Below, piece after piece: positions 45,118 to 53,082 of a stretch of 64,000 bases of DNA. The stretch's first letter is position 1. The number at the start of each line of letters is the position of its first letter. Both the position numbers and the translations under genes were made by a program. The notes beneath the pieces were generated by a model that was given only the letters and a program-made list of their open reading frames with translations, was not told the origin of the DNA and searched no databases. This DNA is from Streptomyces bicolor (lineage in GTDB: Bacteria; Actinomycetota; Actinomycetes; Streptomycetales; Streptomycetaceae). The stretch is from positions 130,732-194,731 of the forward strand of contig NZ_JOFS01000019.1 of assembly GCF_000719285.1 (NCBI RefSeq), given 5' to 3'.

Positions 45118-45945
45118 TCAGGCGGCGAGGACGAGTGCGGCGCCGGCCGGCGGGCCGCGCCTGATCACCGTGTGCTGGAGTGCGAGGGTGCGGGGCTCGG
45201 GCGGGCCCGACCATTCGGCGAACTGGGCCGGCGGGCTCGCCTCCGGAGCGCCTGGCAGCCCGGCACGCAGGGCGCGCACCAGCGCGAGCGCCCCGCGCAG
45301 GGATCGTACGAACGCCCCCTCCGCGACCGAGTGCGCCGACAGGGCGGACATCTCGACGATGCGCAGCAGGGCCAGGTCCCCGCGCCGCAGCAGCCACCCC
45401 GCGACGACCGCCGCGAGGAGGTGGGCGAGCACCATGGGCAGGGACGGCAGAAGGGACGCCGAGGCGTCCGTGGCACCGGACACGGCGTTCGCCGAGGAAT
45501 GCGAGGTGTGCGTACCGGCGGCCGGGTGGAGCCGTGCCTCGGTGAGGATCCGCTGGGCCTGGGCGGGGCTGATGGCCGCCGCGGCGGTACCGCAGACGAG
45601 CCGCGCGGCCTGCTCGATGAGCGCGGCGTCGGAGGTGGTCGCCGTGCCGGAGACCCCGGTGGCCGCTCCGTGCTGCCCGAGCCCGAACAGCGTGTGCAGG
45701 ACGGTCTGGCCGGCCGCGAGCAGTGCCGCGATCCAGGGGAGCGAGCGCTCCCGCCCCGCGAACGGCACCGTGACCAGGAGCACCCCCAGGAACCCGGCGC
45801 CCAGCGTCCACAGCGGGATCGTGGCGCAGGACCCCAGCGCGTGCCCGACCCCGGCCAGCACGACGCAGACCGCGGCGAACACCGCGGCCCGCAGTATCCG
45901 GAGATCTCCTCCGGAGCGCACCGTGCGCGGGTGGGGGGCAGTCAT
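45118..45945 (-). CDS. Polytopic membrane protein of the copper block (unknown function)
   Basis: A 275-residue protein with about five hydrophobic helices (AAVFAAVCVVLAGVGHAL, TLGAGFLGVLLVTVPFA, IAALLAAGQTVLHTLFGL, PMVLAHLLAAVVAGWLL), His residues at membrane edges (GHAL, VLHTL, HTSHSS) and a soluble C-terminus. It is the first gene of the block and about 200 bp before the YcnI gene. Copper association is inferred from position. Confidence 0.75.
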   Translation of the reverse strand: MTAPHPRTVRSGGDLRILRAAVFAAVCVVLAGVGHALGSCATIPLWTLGAGFLGVLLVTVPFAGRERSLPWIAALLAAGQTVLHTLFGLGQHGAATGVSGTATTSDAALIEQAARLVCGTAAAAISPAQAQRILTEARLHPAAGTHTSHSSANAVSGATDASASLLPSLPMVLAHLLAAVVAGWLLRRGDLALLRIVEMSALSAHSVAEGAFVRSLRGALALVRALRAGLPGAPEASPPAQFAEWSGPPEPRTLALQHTVIRRGPPAGAALVLAA

Positions 45946-46204
45946 GGCGGGCTCATCATCGCACTGGCCTTATGACCGCCATACGGCAGGTCCGCAAGAT
46001 GACATACGGGCGCTTCGGGACGCACGGGGCGATAAGGACCGTACGACCGGAAGATCACCCTCTGGTGTGGGCCGACCCCACATACACCGATTCCCGCGTG
46101 GGCGCATCGACCATATGGGCGGCATCACGTCAAGGATGTGCTTACACCCCCGCACTCGTGGCAATACGTAACGGTATGTCGAGCCGCGGCCAGGAGGCTG
46201 GAGC

Positions 46205-46654
46205 ATGAGCATCTGGTGGTCACTCCATCTGCGGCGGGAAGCCGCGAGCGTGCCGCTCGCCCGGCGGTTGCTGATCGGCACCATGGAGACCGCGGGCGTC
46301 GACCCCGACGTGTCGTACGACCTCTCCGTCGCCCTCAGCGAGGCCTGTGCGAACGCCGTCGAACACGGCGGCGACTGCGCGCCGGACGGCTCCCCCCAGG
46401 CGTACCGCGTGACGGCGTACCTGGACGGCGAGAAGTGCCATATCGAGGTCACCGACGCGGGCCCCGGCTTCACGGCACCACCCCGTGCCCCCCGCCCGGC
46501 CGCCACCGACGCCGAGCACGGTCGCGGCCTCTGCCTCATCGCGGAACTCGCCGACCACGTCCAGATCGGCAACAAGCCGGGGCGGACCGGGGCGGTGGTG
46601 AGCTTCGACAAGATCCTCAAGTGGCGCAAGGACACGCCGTTGGTGGCGGTGTAG
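46205..46654 (+). CDS. Anti-sigma-factor-type ATP-binding protein (HATPase_c_2)
   Basis: A 149-residue RsbW/SpoIIAB-like ATPase: N-box SEACANAVEHGG, DAGPGF (G1 box) and HGRGLCLIAELADHVQI (G2). Such proteins bind or phosphorylate partners in sigma-factor partner switching; streptomycetes have dozens. ATG 46205 with GGAGGCTGGAGC before it. No sigma factor is adjacent. Confidence 0.9.
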   Translation: MSIWWSLHLRREAASVPLARRLLIGTMETAGVDPDVSYDLSVALSEACANAVEHGGDCAPDGSPQAYRVTAYLDGEKCHIEVTDAGPGFTAPPRAPRPAATDAEHGRGLCLIAELADHVQIGNKPGRTGAVVSFDKILKWRKDTPLVAV

Positions 46655-46793
46655 CGCGGACTGGAAGTACCCGCTGTCGTCGCCGCGCTCCAACGGACGA
46701 TGACGGCCGCCGACTTCGGCTTCCTCAGGACTCACAGCCCCCGCACAGCGCCACCCCACGCCTCTGATGGGTGGCGTCCCTAATTTCCTGGTC

Positions 46794-47744
46794 ATGACGG
46801 GAAACCACAAGGACAAGTCGATCACTCGGCGCCGGGCGATCGCGGTGACCGGAGGCACGGTCGCGGCGGGCGGACTCGCCGTCGCGGGCTACCAGGCGGC
46901 CTTCGCCGACACCGGCACGACCACGACCGAGGCCGCGGCGACGGCAAGCACGACCGCCTCGGAGAGCGCCGGCACCTGCATGACGCTGATGTCGAGCGTC
47001 ACCGAAGGCCCGTACTACCTCGACAACGCCCTGGTGAGAAAGGACATCACCGAGGGCAAGAGCGGTGTCCCGCTCACCCTGCGCCTCACCGTCGTCGACG
47101 CCACCGACGGCTGCACCCCGGTCCCCGGCGCCGCCGTGGAGATCTGGCACTGCGACGCCTGGGGCTACTACTCCGGCTACACCACGGCCAACCCCGGCGG
47201 CTCCGCACCCGCCGAGAGCGAGGACGGCTCGACCGCCAACGACAACACCTACCTGCGCGGTTACCAGATCGCCAACGCCAACGGGGTCGTCAAGTTCGAG
47301 ACGATCTTCCCGGGCTGGTACACCCCGCGCACCTGCCACATCCACCTCAAGGTCCACACGGGCGGCCAGAAGGAGGACGGCACCTACGCGGGCGGCAAGG
47401 TCAACTACACCGGCCAGCTGTTCTTCGACGACGAGATCGCCCAGGAGATCTTCACGCTGGAGCCCTACTCGAAGCACTCCGGCAGCTACACCACCCTCGA
47501 CGACGACATGGTCTACGACGGCGGCGGCGCCTCCAGCGGCCTGTTGACCCTCAGCCCGGTCAAGAAGGCCGACCCGTCCAAGGGTTACAAGGGCTTCCTC
47601 ACCATCGGCATCGACCCCGACGCCGAGAACACCGGCGCGGGCAGCGGCGGCGGTGGCGGCGAGGGCGGTACGCCGCCGGGCGACGCGCCGACGGGCCCCC
47701 CGCCCAGCGACGCCCCGTCGGCCTCTGCCTCGGCCTCCTCGTAG
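46794..47744 (+). CDS. Tat-exported intradiol ring-cleavage dioxygenase-like protein
   Basis: A 316-residue protein with a twin-arginine signal (SITRRRAIAVTGG) and an intradiol dioxygenase domain: TEGPYYLDNALVRKD, WHCDAWGYYSGY and the Fe ligands in GWYTPRTCHIHLKVH (Tyr, His-x-His). The C-terminal tail is Gly/Pro/Ser-rich (about 285-316). The family opens catechol rings with Fe(III). Start is uncertain: ATG 46794 (chosen) or 46767; neither has a clear ribosome site. The CitG-like gene begins 11 bp after it. Confidence 0.88.
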   Translation: MTGNHKDKSITRRRAIAVTGGTVAAGGLAVAGYQAAFADTGTTTTEAAATASTTASESAGTCMTLMSSVTEGPYYLDNALVRKDITEGKSGVPLTLRLTVVDATDGCTPVPGAAVEIWHCDAWGYYSGYTTANPGGSAPAESEDGSTANDNTYLRGYQIANANGVVKFETIFPGWYTPRTCHIHLKVHTGGQKEDGTYAGGKVNYTGQLFFDDEIAQEIFTLEPYSKHSGSYTTLDDDMVYDGGGASSGLLTLSPVKKADPSKGYKGFLTIGIDPDAENTGAGSGGGGGEGGTPPGDAPTGPPPSDAPSASASASS

Positions 47745-47755
47745 GGGATACGGCC

Positions 47756-48589
47756 ATGAGCAGCCGCGAGGACGAGGCGCTGGCGCAGGCCGCCGTGACC
47801 GCACTCACCGGGCAGCTGGCCCTGGTTCCCAAGCCGGGCCTGCCCGACCCGCGCGACCTCGGCACCCGCGTCACCCGCTGGGACCACCGCATGCTGCGCT
47901 GGTCGGCCAGGGCGCTCGGGCCGGGCCTCGCGGCGATGTCCGCCGCGGCCCGGCGCGCGGGCGAGCCGACGCCCGGTCTCCACAGCGAACTGGGCGCGAT
48001 CGGCAGGTGCACCGAGCACTCGGTACACCTCGCGGGCGGCGGCCACCGGGGCGCGCTGTGGGCGCTCGGCCTGTTGGTCGCTGCGGCCGCACTCGACCCC
48101 AGGACCGGCGCGAAGGACGTCGCCGCGACCGCCAAGCGCATCGCCGCGCACACCGACAAACGCGCCCAGCGCAGCCCCTCTCGGGGCTCCTTGGTGTCCG
48201 CCAAGTACGGCGCCGCCGGGGCACGGGGCGAGGCACGGGCCGGATTCCCGCACGTACGGCGGGCGTTGGACGCGCTCACCGAGGCTCGCTCGGCCGGCGC
48301 CACGGAGGAGCAGGCCCGCCTGGACGCCCTGCTCACGGTGATGTCCACCCTCCAGGACACCGAACTGCTCTACACCGCGGGCCCCATCGGCCTCCGGCAC
48401 GTCCAAGCGGGCGCGCGCGCAGTCCTGGAAGCGGGCGGTACGGCAACCGAGGCGGGCGCGGAAGCCCTGGCCGACCTCGACGCCGACCTGCACGCGCGCG
48501 CGTGGAGCCCAAGGGGGAGTGCCGGGCTGCTGGCGGGGGCGCTGTTCCTGGACTCGCTTCCGGTCACGGCGGGAGTGCGGGCGGCCTGA
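47756..48589 (+). CDS. CitG/MdcB-family triphosphoribosyl-dephospho-CoA synthase-like protein
   Basis: A 277-residue all-alpha protein with CitG-type motifs: VPKPGLPD near 25, GGGHRGALWALGLL near 95 and KYGAAGARGEARAGFP near 150. Known members make 2'-(5''-triphosphoribosyl)-3'-dephospho-CoA, the prosthetic group of citrate lyase or malonate decarboxylase. None of those genes is here, so the role is unclear. ATG 47756, 11 bp after the dioxygenase stop. Confidence 0.85.
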   Translation: MSSREDEALAQAAVTALTGQLALVPKPGLPDPRDLGTRVTRWDHRMLRWSARALGPGLAAMSAAARRAGEPTPGLHSELGAIGRCTEHSVHLAGGGHRGALWALGLLVAAAALDPRTGAKDVAATAKRIAAHTDKRAQRSPSRGSLVSAKYGAAGARGEARAGFPHVRRALDALTEARSAGATEEQARLDALLTVMSTLQDTELLYTAGPIGLRHVQAGARAVLEAGGTATEAGAEALADLDADLHARAWSPRGSAGLLAGALFLDSLPVTAGVRAA

Positions 48590-48626
48590 ACGGCACGGCA
48601 TGCGGGCGGCCCGCCTGAACGCCAGG

Positions 48627-48713
48627 GCAGGTGCGCGGGTCGTCCGTCCGTCACCTCAGGTGCGCGGGTCGCCCCGCCCGTCACGGCAGGAGCGCGGGTT
48701 CCCCGACCGTCTC
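48627..48713. repeat. 29-bp tandem repeat running into the MFS gene 3' end
   Basis: Units of about 29 bp from 48627, 48656 and 48685, core CAGGWGCGCGGGT. The third overlaps the last codons of the MFS gene. Confidence 0.6.
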
Positions 48714-49937
48714 CTCCACCCGGCGACCGGCGGCCCAGCGCGCCGCCGGTCCCATGGCGTACGACGCGGCCAGCATCGCCCCGCCCAGCAGCAGCCAGCC
48801 CGGCGCCCCCCACTCCACCAGCAGGGTCGTCAGCAGGAGCGGGCCGAGTGTGCGGGCGACGGTGACGCCGGTCCCGAAGAGCCCCTGGTACTCGCCGACG
48901 CGCCCCTCCGGAGCCAGATCGAAGGACAGCTGCCAGGAACCCGCCGAGTGCCCCATCTCGGCGACCACTTGAAGCACCGCACCCACCACCAGGACACCGA
49001 CGGCCACCCACAGGGAGGCCCCCGCCGACAACGCGAACACCACGCACGCGGCGAGCATCACCCAGCCCGCGCGACGCACCGCGCGCGTGGCGGTGCCAAG
49101 GCCTGTGACGCCGCGCGCCGCCCTGACCTGGAACAGCATCACCGCACCGGTGTTGAGTACGAACAGTGCGGAGACCAGCCAGGCCGGCGCCTCGGTCCGG
49201 CGGGTGATCCACAGAGGCAGCACCAGACTCAGCAGCGGCAACCGGAGCAGCAGGACCGTATTGAGGAGCGCCACGACAACGTACGGCCGGTCACCCAGCA
49301 CCGCCATGCCGTGACGTTTCCGCTCAAGTCCCCGTTGCCCCACCGGAATTGCTCGCACCGCCTGCACGGCCGGCAATCGCAGCAACAGCCCCGCACACAC
49401 CAGAAAGCTCACCGCGTCCAACGCGAACACCCCGAGATACGCCGCCCGCGTCCCGGCGTGCAGCGCCAGCCCGCCCAGCCCCGCACCCACCGCGAGCCCG
49501 GCGTTGAGCGTCGACTGCAGATGCGCCAGCAGCCCGGTCCGCTCCCCGGCGGGCACCAGTCCCGCCAGCAGCGCCTGCCGCGCCGCCGCGAGCCCGGACT
49601 GCACGGCGGCGTACGCGCACGCGGCCAGCACGAACGGCACGAAGCCGCGCACGACCGTGAACGACGCCACCGCGAGCCCCGTCGCGAGGGCCAGCAGCAC
49701 CGCCGTACCGCGCGGTCCGCACCGGTCCGCGAGCCGCCCCAGCGGAACCCCGACCAGCGAGCCGACCGCCCAGCCGACGGTCAGCCCGAGCCCCACGCGC
49801 GCGGGGGCGAGGCCGACGATCTGGCTGAAGTAGAGGGCCGACGTCGTGTAGTAGGCGCCGTCCCCGACCGAGTTGCTCAACTGGGCGAGGGCGAGGACGC
49901 GTTGCGGACCGGCGGGCGGGACGAGCGAGTTCGTCAT
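48681..49937 (-). CDS. MFS transporter
   Basis: A 418-residue major facilitator with about twelve helices. Loop 2-3 reads GVPLGRLADRCGPRG, the GxLaDrxGrr motif A of the family. It resembles drug or metabolite exporters; substrate unknown. The ATG at 49937 gives an N-terminus of MTNSLVPPAGPQRVL. Confidence 0.9.
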   Translation of the reverse strand: MTNSLVPPAGPQRVLALAQLSNSVGDGAYYTTSALYFSQIVGLAPARVGLGLTVGWAVGSLVGVPLGRLADRCGPRGTAVLLALATGLAVASFTVVRGFVPFVLAACAYAAVQSGLAAARQALLAGLVPAGERTGLLAHLQSTLNAGLAVGAGLGGLALHAGTRAAYLGVFALDAVSFLVCAGLLLRLPAVQAVRAIPVGQRGLERKRHGMAVLGDRPYVVVALLNTVLLLRLPLLSLVLPLWITRRTEAPAWLVSALFVLNTGAVMLFQVRAARGVTGLGTATRAVRRAGWVMLAACVVFALSAGASLWVAVGVLVVGAVLQVVAEMGHSAGSWQLSFDLAPEGRVGEYQGLFGTGVTVARTLGPLLLTTLLVEWGAPGWLLLGGAMLAASYAMGPAARWAAGRRVEETVGEPALLP

Positions 49938-50049
49938 GCCTACGACACTAAGAACGCAGTGGGCCGCTCAACAGGACCAATCCCTGGTTGCTTCAATGGC
50001 CCAATTCGCTGTCCCCATGGCCCGTTCGGGGCATACCGCCCGGCCCCGC

Positions 50050-51396
50050 TCAGCCGCCCTCCAACACCCTCACCAGCACCTCCAACGCCTCCGGATACAC
50101 CCGCTCCCGAGGCGTCCCGTACCCCACGACCAGCCCCTGCGGCCGCTCCTCGCCGCCGCCCGGGGCATGCCAGTGTTCCCCAAGACGCCCCAGCGCGAGC
50201 CCTTCCGCCTCCGCCCGCGCCAGCACCCGCGCCTCGTCGTCGACCTCCACCAGCGCGTGCAGCCCGGCCGCGATCCCGCGCACGGGCCGCCGCGCCCCCA
50301 GCCGGTCCAGCAGCTGATCCCGGCGCCGCCGGTACCGCAGCCGACAGGCCCGCACATGCCGGTCGTACGCATGGCTGTCGATCAGTTCGGCGAGTGCCAA
50401 CTGGCCGATGGTCTCGGTGTGATGGTCGCTGTGCAGCTTGGCGTCGGCGACGGCGTCGACCAGGTGCGGCGGCAGCACCATCCAGCCGAGCCGCAGCGCG
50501 GGCCCGAGCGTCTTCGAGGCCGTGCCCAGGTACGCCACGTGGCCCGGTGCCATCCCCTGCAGCGCGCCGACGGGCTGGCGGTCGTAGCGGAACTCCCCGT
50601 CGTAGTCGTCCTCGACGATCAGCCCGCCACGCGCGCGTGCCCAGTCGGTGAGCGCCCGCCGCCGCTCGGGGTGCAGCGTCACGCCGGTCGGGTACTGATG
50701 CGCCGGCGTGACGACCACGGCCGAGCAGTCCCCCAACTCCTCCGCGCAGACGCCCCTTCCATCGACCCCCACGGGCACGACGACGCCCCCGTTGCGCCGG
50801 ACCACCTCCCGATGGAACGGCAGCCCCGGGTCCTCCATGGCGACGCCGCCGCCCTCCAGCACACGCGTGAGCAACGCCAGCCCCTGCACATACCCCGAGG
50901 TGATCACGATCCGCTCCGGCGGCGCGATCACCCCACGCGCCCGCCCCAGATACCCCGACAACGCGGTCCGCAACTCGATCCGACCCCGCGGATCGCCGTA
51001 GTCATACGCCAGCGAGGGCGCCGTCGCGATGGCCCGCCGCAGCGCCCGCAACCAGGCGGCCGCCGGAAACGCCCCCACATCCGGACTCCCCGGCCGCAGA
51101 TCGAAACGCGGCTCACGCGCGCGTGCGGAGGCCTCCGGCGGTTCGGCGTCAGGGAGGGGCAGAGAAGCGACCTGTGTACCAGCCCCCTGCCGAGCGGTGA
51201 GGTATCCCTCGGCGACGAGCTGGTCGTACGCCGCCTTCACGGTGTTCCGAGAGATCCCGAGTTCGTCCGCGAGCCGCCGCGTGGCAGGCAACCGCTCGCC
51301 GGGCGCCAGCCGCCCGGCCCGCACGGCATCGCGCAGCGCCCGCTCAAGCCCAGCACGACGGCCGTCGCCGACGGCGAGTTCCAGGTGCAGGTCCAC
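50050..51396 (-). CDS. MocR/PdxR-type GntR regulator (HTH + aminotransferase-like domain)
   Basis: A 448-residue regulator: GntR winged helix (about 8-75, AGRLAPGERLPATRRLADEL then SRNTVKAAYDQL) fused to a class I aminotransferase fold (120-448) with IVEDDYDGEFRYD and the PLP lysine in GTASKTLGPALRLGW. MocR proteins sense PLP or related amines. GTG 51396 was chosen because the frame upstream runs into a dispersed Streptomyces intergenic repeat (51402-51453). Confidence 0.88.
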   Translation of the reverse strand: MDLHLELAVGDGRRAGLERALRDAVRAGRLAPGERLPATRRLADELGISRNTVKAAYDQLVAEGYLTARQGAGTQVASLPLPDAEPPEASARAREPRFDLRPGSPDVGAFPAAAWLRALRRAIATAPSLAYDYGDPRGRIELRTALSGYLGRARGVIAPPERIVITSGYVQGLALLTRVLEGGGVAMEDPGLPFHREVVRRNGGVVVPVGVDGRGVCAEELGDCSAVVVTPAHQYPTGVTLHPERRRALTDWARARGGLIVEDDYDGEFRYDRQPVGALQGMAPGHVAYLGTASKTLGPALRLGWMVLPPHLVDAVADAKLHSDHHTETIGQLALAELIDSHAYDRHVRACRLRYRRRRDQLLDRLGARRPVRGIAAGLHALVEVDDEARVLARAEAEGLALGRLGEHWHAPGGGEERPQGLVVGYGTPRERVYPEALEVLVRVLEGG

Positions 51397-51401
51397 CCCA
51401 A

Positions 51402-51453
51402 CCCCCCCAGGGGCGCGGGGAACTGCGCGATCAGCCCCCACGACCCGCAGACC
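51402..51453. repeat. Dispersed Streptomyces intergenic repeat
   Basis: The sequence AGGGGCGCGGGGAACTGCGC followed by GATCAGCCCCC is a unit I recognise as widely scattered in Streptomyces intergenic DNA, where it forms hairpins near gene ends. Confidence 0.55.
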
Positions 51454-51500
51454 GCGACGATGGCCGGACACCCCTCCGGCACCCGGCCATCGATCCGACG

Positions 51501-52964
51501 TCAGCCCTTCAAAGAGGCCATCCAGTCCTCAACCTCATCCGACCGCCGAGGCAGCGCAGCGCTCAGGTTCCGGTTGCCCTCGGCCGTCACCAGAATGTCG
51601 TCCTCGATCCGCACCCCGATCCCCCGGTACTCCTCCGGCACGGTCAGGTCGTCGGCCTGGAAGTACAGCCCCGGCTCGACGGTCAGCACCATGCCCGCCT
51701 CCAGCGTGCCGTCGACATACGACTCCACGCGCGCGGCGGCGCAGTCGTGCACGTCCATGCCGAGCATGTGCCCGGTCCCGTGCAGCGTCCACCGGCGCTG
51801 CAGCCCGAGCTCCAGCACCCGCTCCACCGGGCCCTCGACCAGCCCCCACTCGACGAGCCGCTCGGCCAGCACACGCTGTGCCGCGTCGTGGAAGTCCCGG
51901 AACTTCCCGCCCGGCTGCACGGCCGCGATGCCGGCCTCCTGGGCGTCGTACACGGCGTCGTAGATCTTCTTCTGGATCTCGCTGAACCGGCCGTTGATCG
52001 GCAGCGTGCGCGTGACGTCGGCGGTGTAGTACGTGTGCGTCTCGACGCCCGCGTCCAGCAGCAGCAGATCACCGGAGCGCACGGGCCCGTCGTTGCGCAC
52101 CCAGTGCAGCGTGCAGGCGTGCGGGCCGGCCGCGCAGATGGAGCCGTAACCGACGTCGTTGCCCTCCACACGCGCGCGGAGGAAGAACGTGCCCTCGATG
52201 TAGCGCTCGGAGGTCGCCTCGGCCTTGTCGAGGACCTTCACCACGTCCTCGAAGCCGCGCACCGTCGAGTCGACGGCCTTCTGCAGCTCGCCGATCTCGA
52301 ACTCGTCCTTGACCAGCCGGGCCTCGGAGAGGAAGACGCGCAGCTCCTCGTCCCGCTCGGCGGTGACCTTGTCGGTCAGCGCGGCCTCGATGCCGGCGTC
52401 GTGGCCGCGTACGACACGCACCGGACCCGTCGCCTCGCGCAGCTTGCCGGCCAGCTCGCGCACGTCGGACGCGGGGATGCCGTAGAGCTTCTCCGCTTCG
52501 GTGAGCGAGTGCCGGCGGCCGACCCACAGCTCGCCCTGGCCGGAGAGCCAGAACTCGCCGTTCTCGCGGTCGGAGCGCGGCAGGAGGTAGATCGTCGCCT
52601 TGTGACCGTCGGAGACGGGCTCCAGGACGAGCACGCCGTCCTCGGTCTGGTTGCCGGTGAGGTAGGTGTACTCGACCGACGCCCGGAAGGGGTACTCGGT
52701 GTCGTTCGACCGCGTCTTCAGGTTGCCGGCGGGGATCACCAGACGCTCGCCCGGGAACCGCGCCGAAAGCGCGGCGCGCCGCGCGGCGGTCTCGGCGGCC
52801 TGGGGGATCGGCTGCAGGTCGCGCAGCTCGGTGTCGGCCCAGCCGGACTTCATGTTCTCGGCAAGCTCGTCGGACACGCCCGGGTACAGGCCGTTCTTGC
52901 GCTGCTTGATGGGCTCTTCCGACTCTTCCGGGGTCTCCGGGGTGAGCTCGTCGGCCACGGTCAT
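51501..52964 (-). CDS. Xaa-Pro aminopeptidase (M24B)
   Basis: A 487-residue aminopeptidase P. A creatinase-type N-terminal domain (about 85-225) is followed by a pita-bread domain with metal ligands in order: LLLDAGVETHTYYTADVTR (Asp, Asp), HGTGHMLGMDVHD (His), TVEPGLYF (Glu) and GVRIEDDILV (Glu). It removes the residue before a proline. ATG 52964. The acidic first ~25 residues are likely disordered. It lies upstream of the MocR gene on the same strand but is not coupled to it. Confidence 0.93.
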   Translation of the reverse strand: MTVADELTPETPEESEEPIKQRKNGLYPGVSDELAENMKSGWADTELRDLQPIPQAAETAARRAALSARFPGERLVIPAGNLKTRSNDTEYPFRASVEYTYLTGNQTEDGVLVLEPVSDGHKATIYLLPRSDRENGEFWLSGQGELWVGRRHSLTEAEKLYGIPASDVRELAGKLREATGPVRVVRGHDAGIEAALTDKVTAERDEELRVFLSEARLVKDEFEIGELQKAVDSTVRGFEDVVKVLDKAEATSERYIEGTFFLRARVEGNDVGYGSICAAGPHACTLHWVRNDGPVRSGDLLLLDAGVETHTYYTADVTRTLPINGRFSEIQKKIYDAVYDAQEAGIAAVQPGGKFRDFHDAAQRVLAERLVEWGLVEGPVERVLELGLQRRWTLHGTGHMLGMDVHDCAAARVESYVDGTLEAGMVLTVEPGLYFQADDLTVPEEYRGIGVRIEDDILVTAEGNRNLSAALPRRSDEVEDWMASLKG

Positions 52965-53082
52965 CCTCCTCGATACGGCACTGGACCCCCTCCATCGTAC
53001 GGACGTACAGGAGGGAACCCAGGGTCGAAGGACCGTCACCGAGGGCTGCTATGCCGTGATCACGAAACCCGTTATGGGCCGC

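Noticed and set aside
44120..46171. 683-codon plus-strand frame opposite YcnI and the membrane protein
   Set aside because: Same reason: antisense of recognised genes, with no family signal.
47756..48589. CitG-like gene as part of a malonate decarboxylase or citrate lyase cluster
   Set aside because: None of the required subunits is present in the window, so only the family is named.
51397..51471. Longer MocR start at GTG 51471
   Set aside because: The extra 25 codons come from a dispersed intergenic repeat, and the family N-terminus begins at the chosen GTG.
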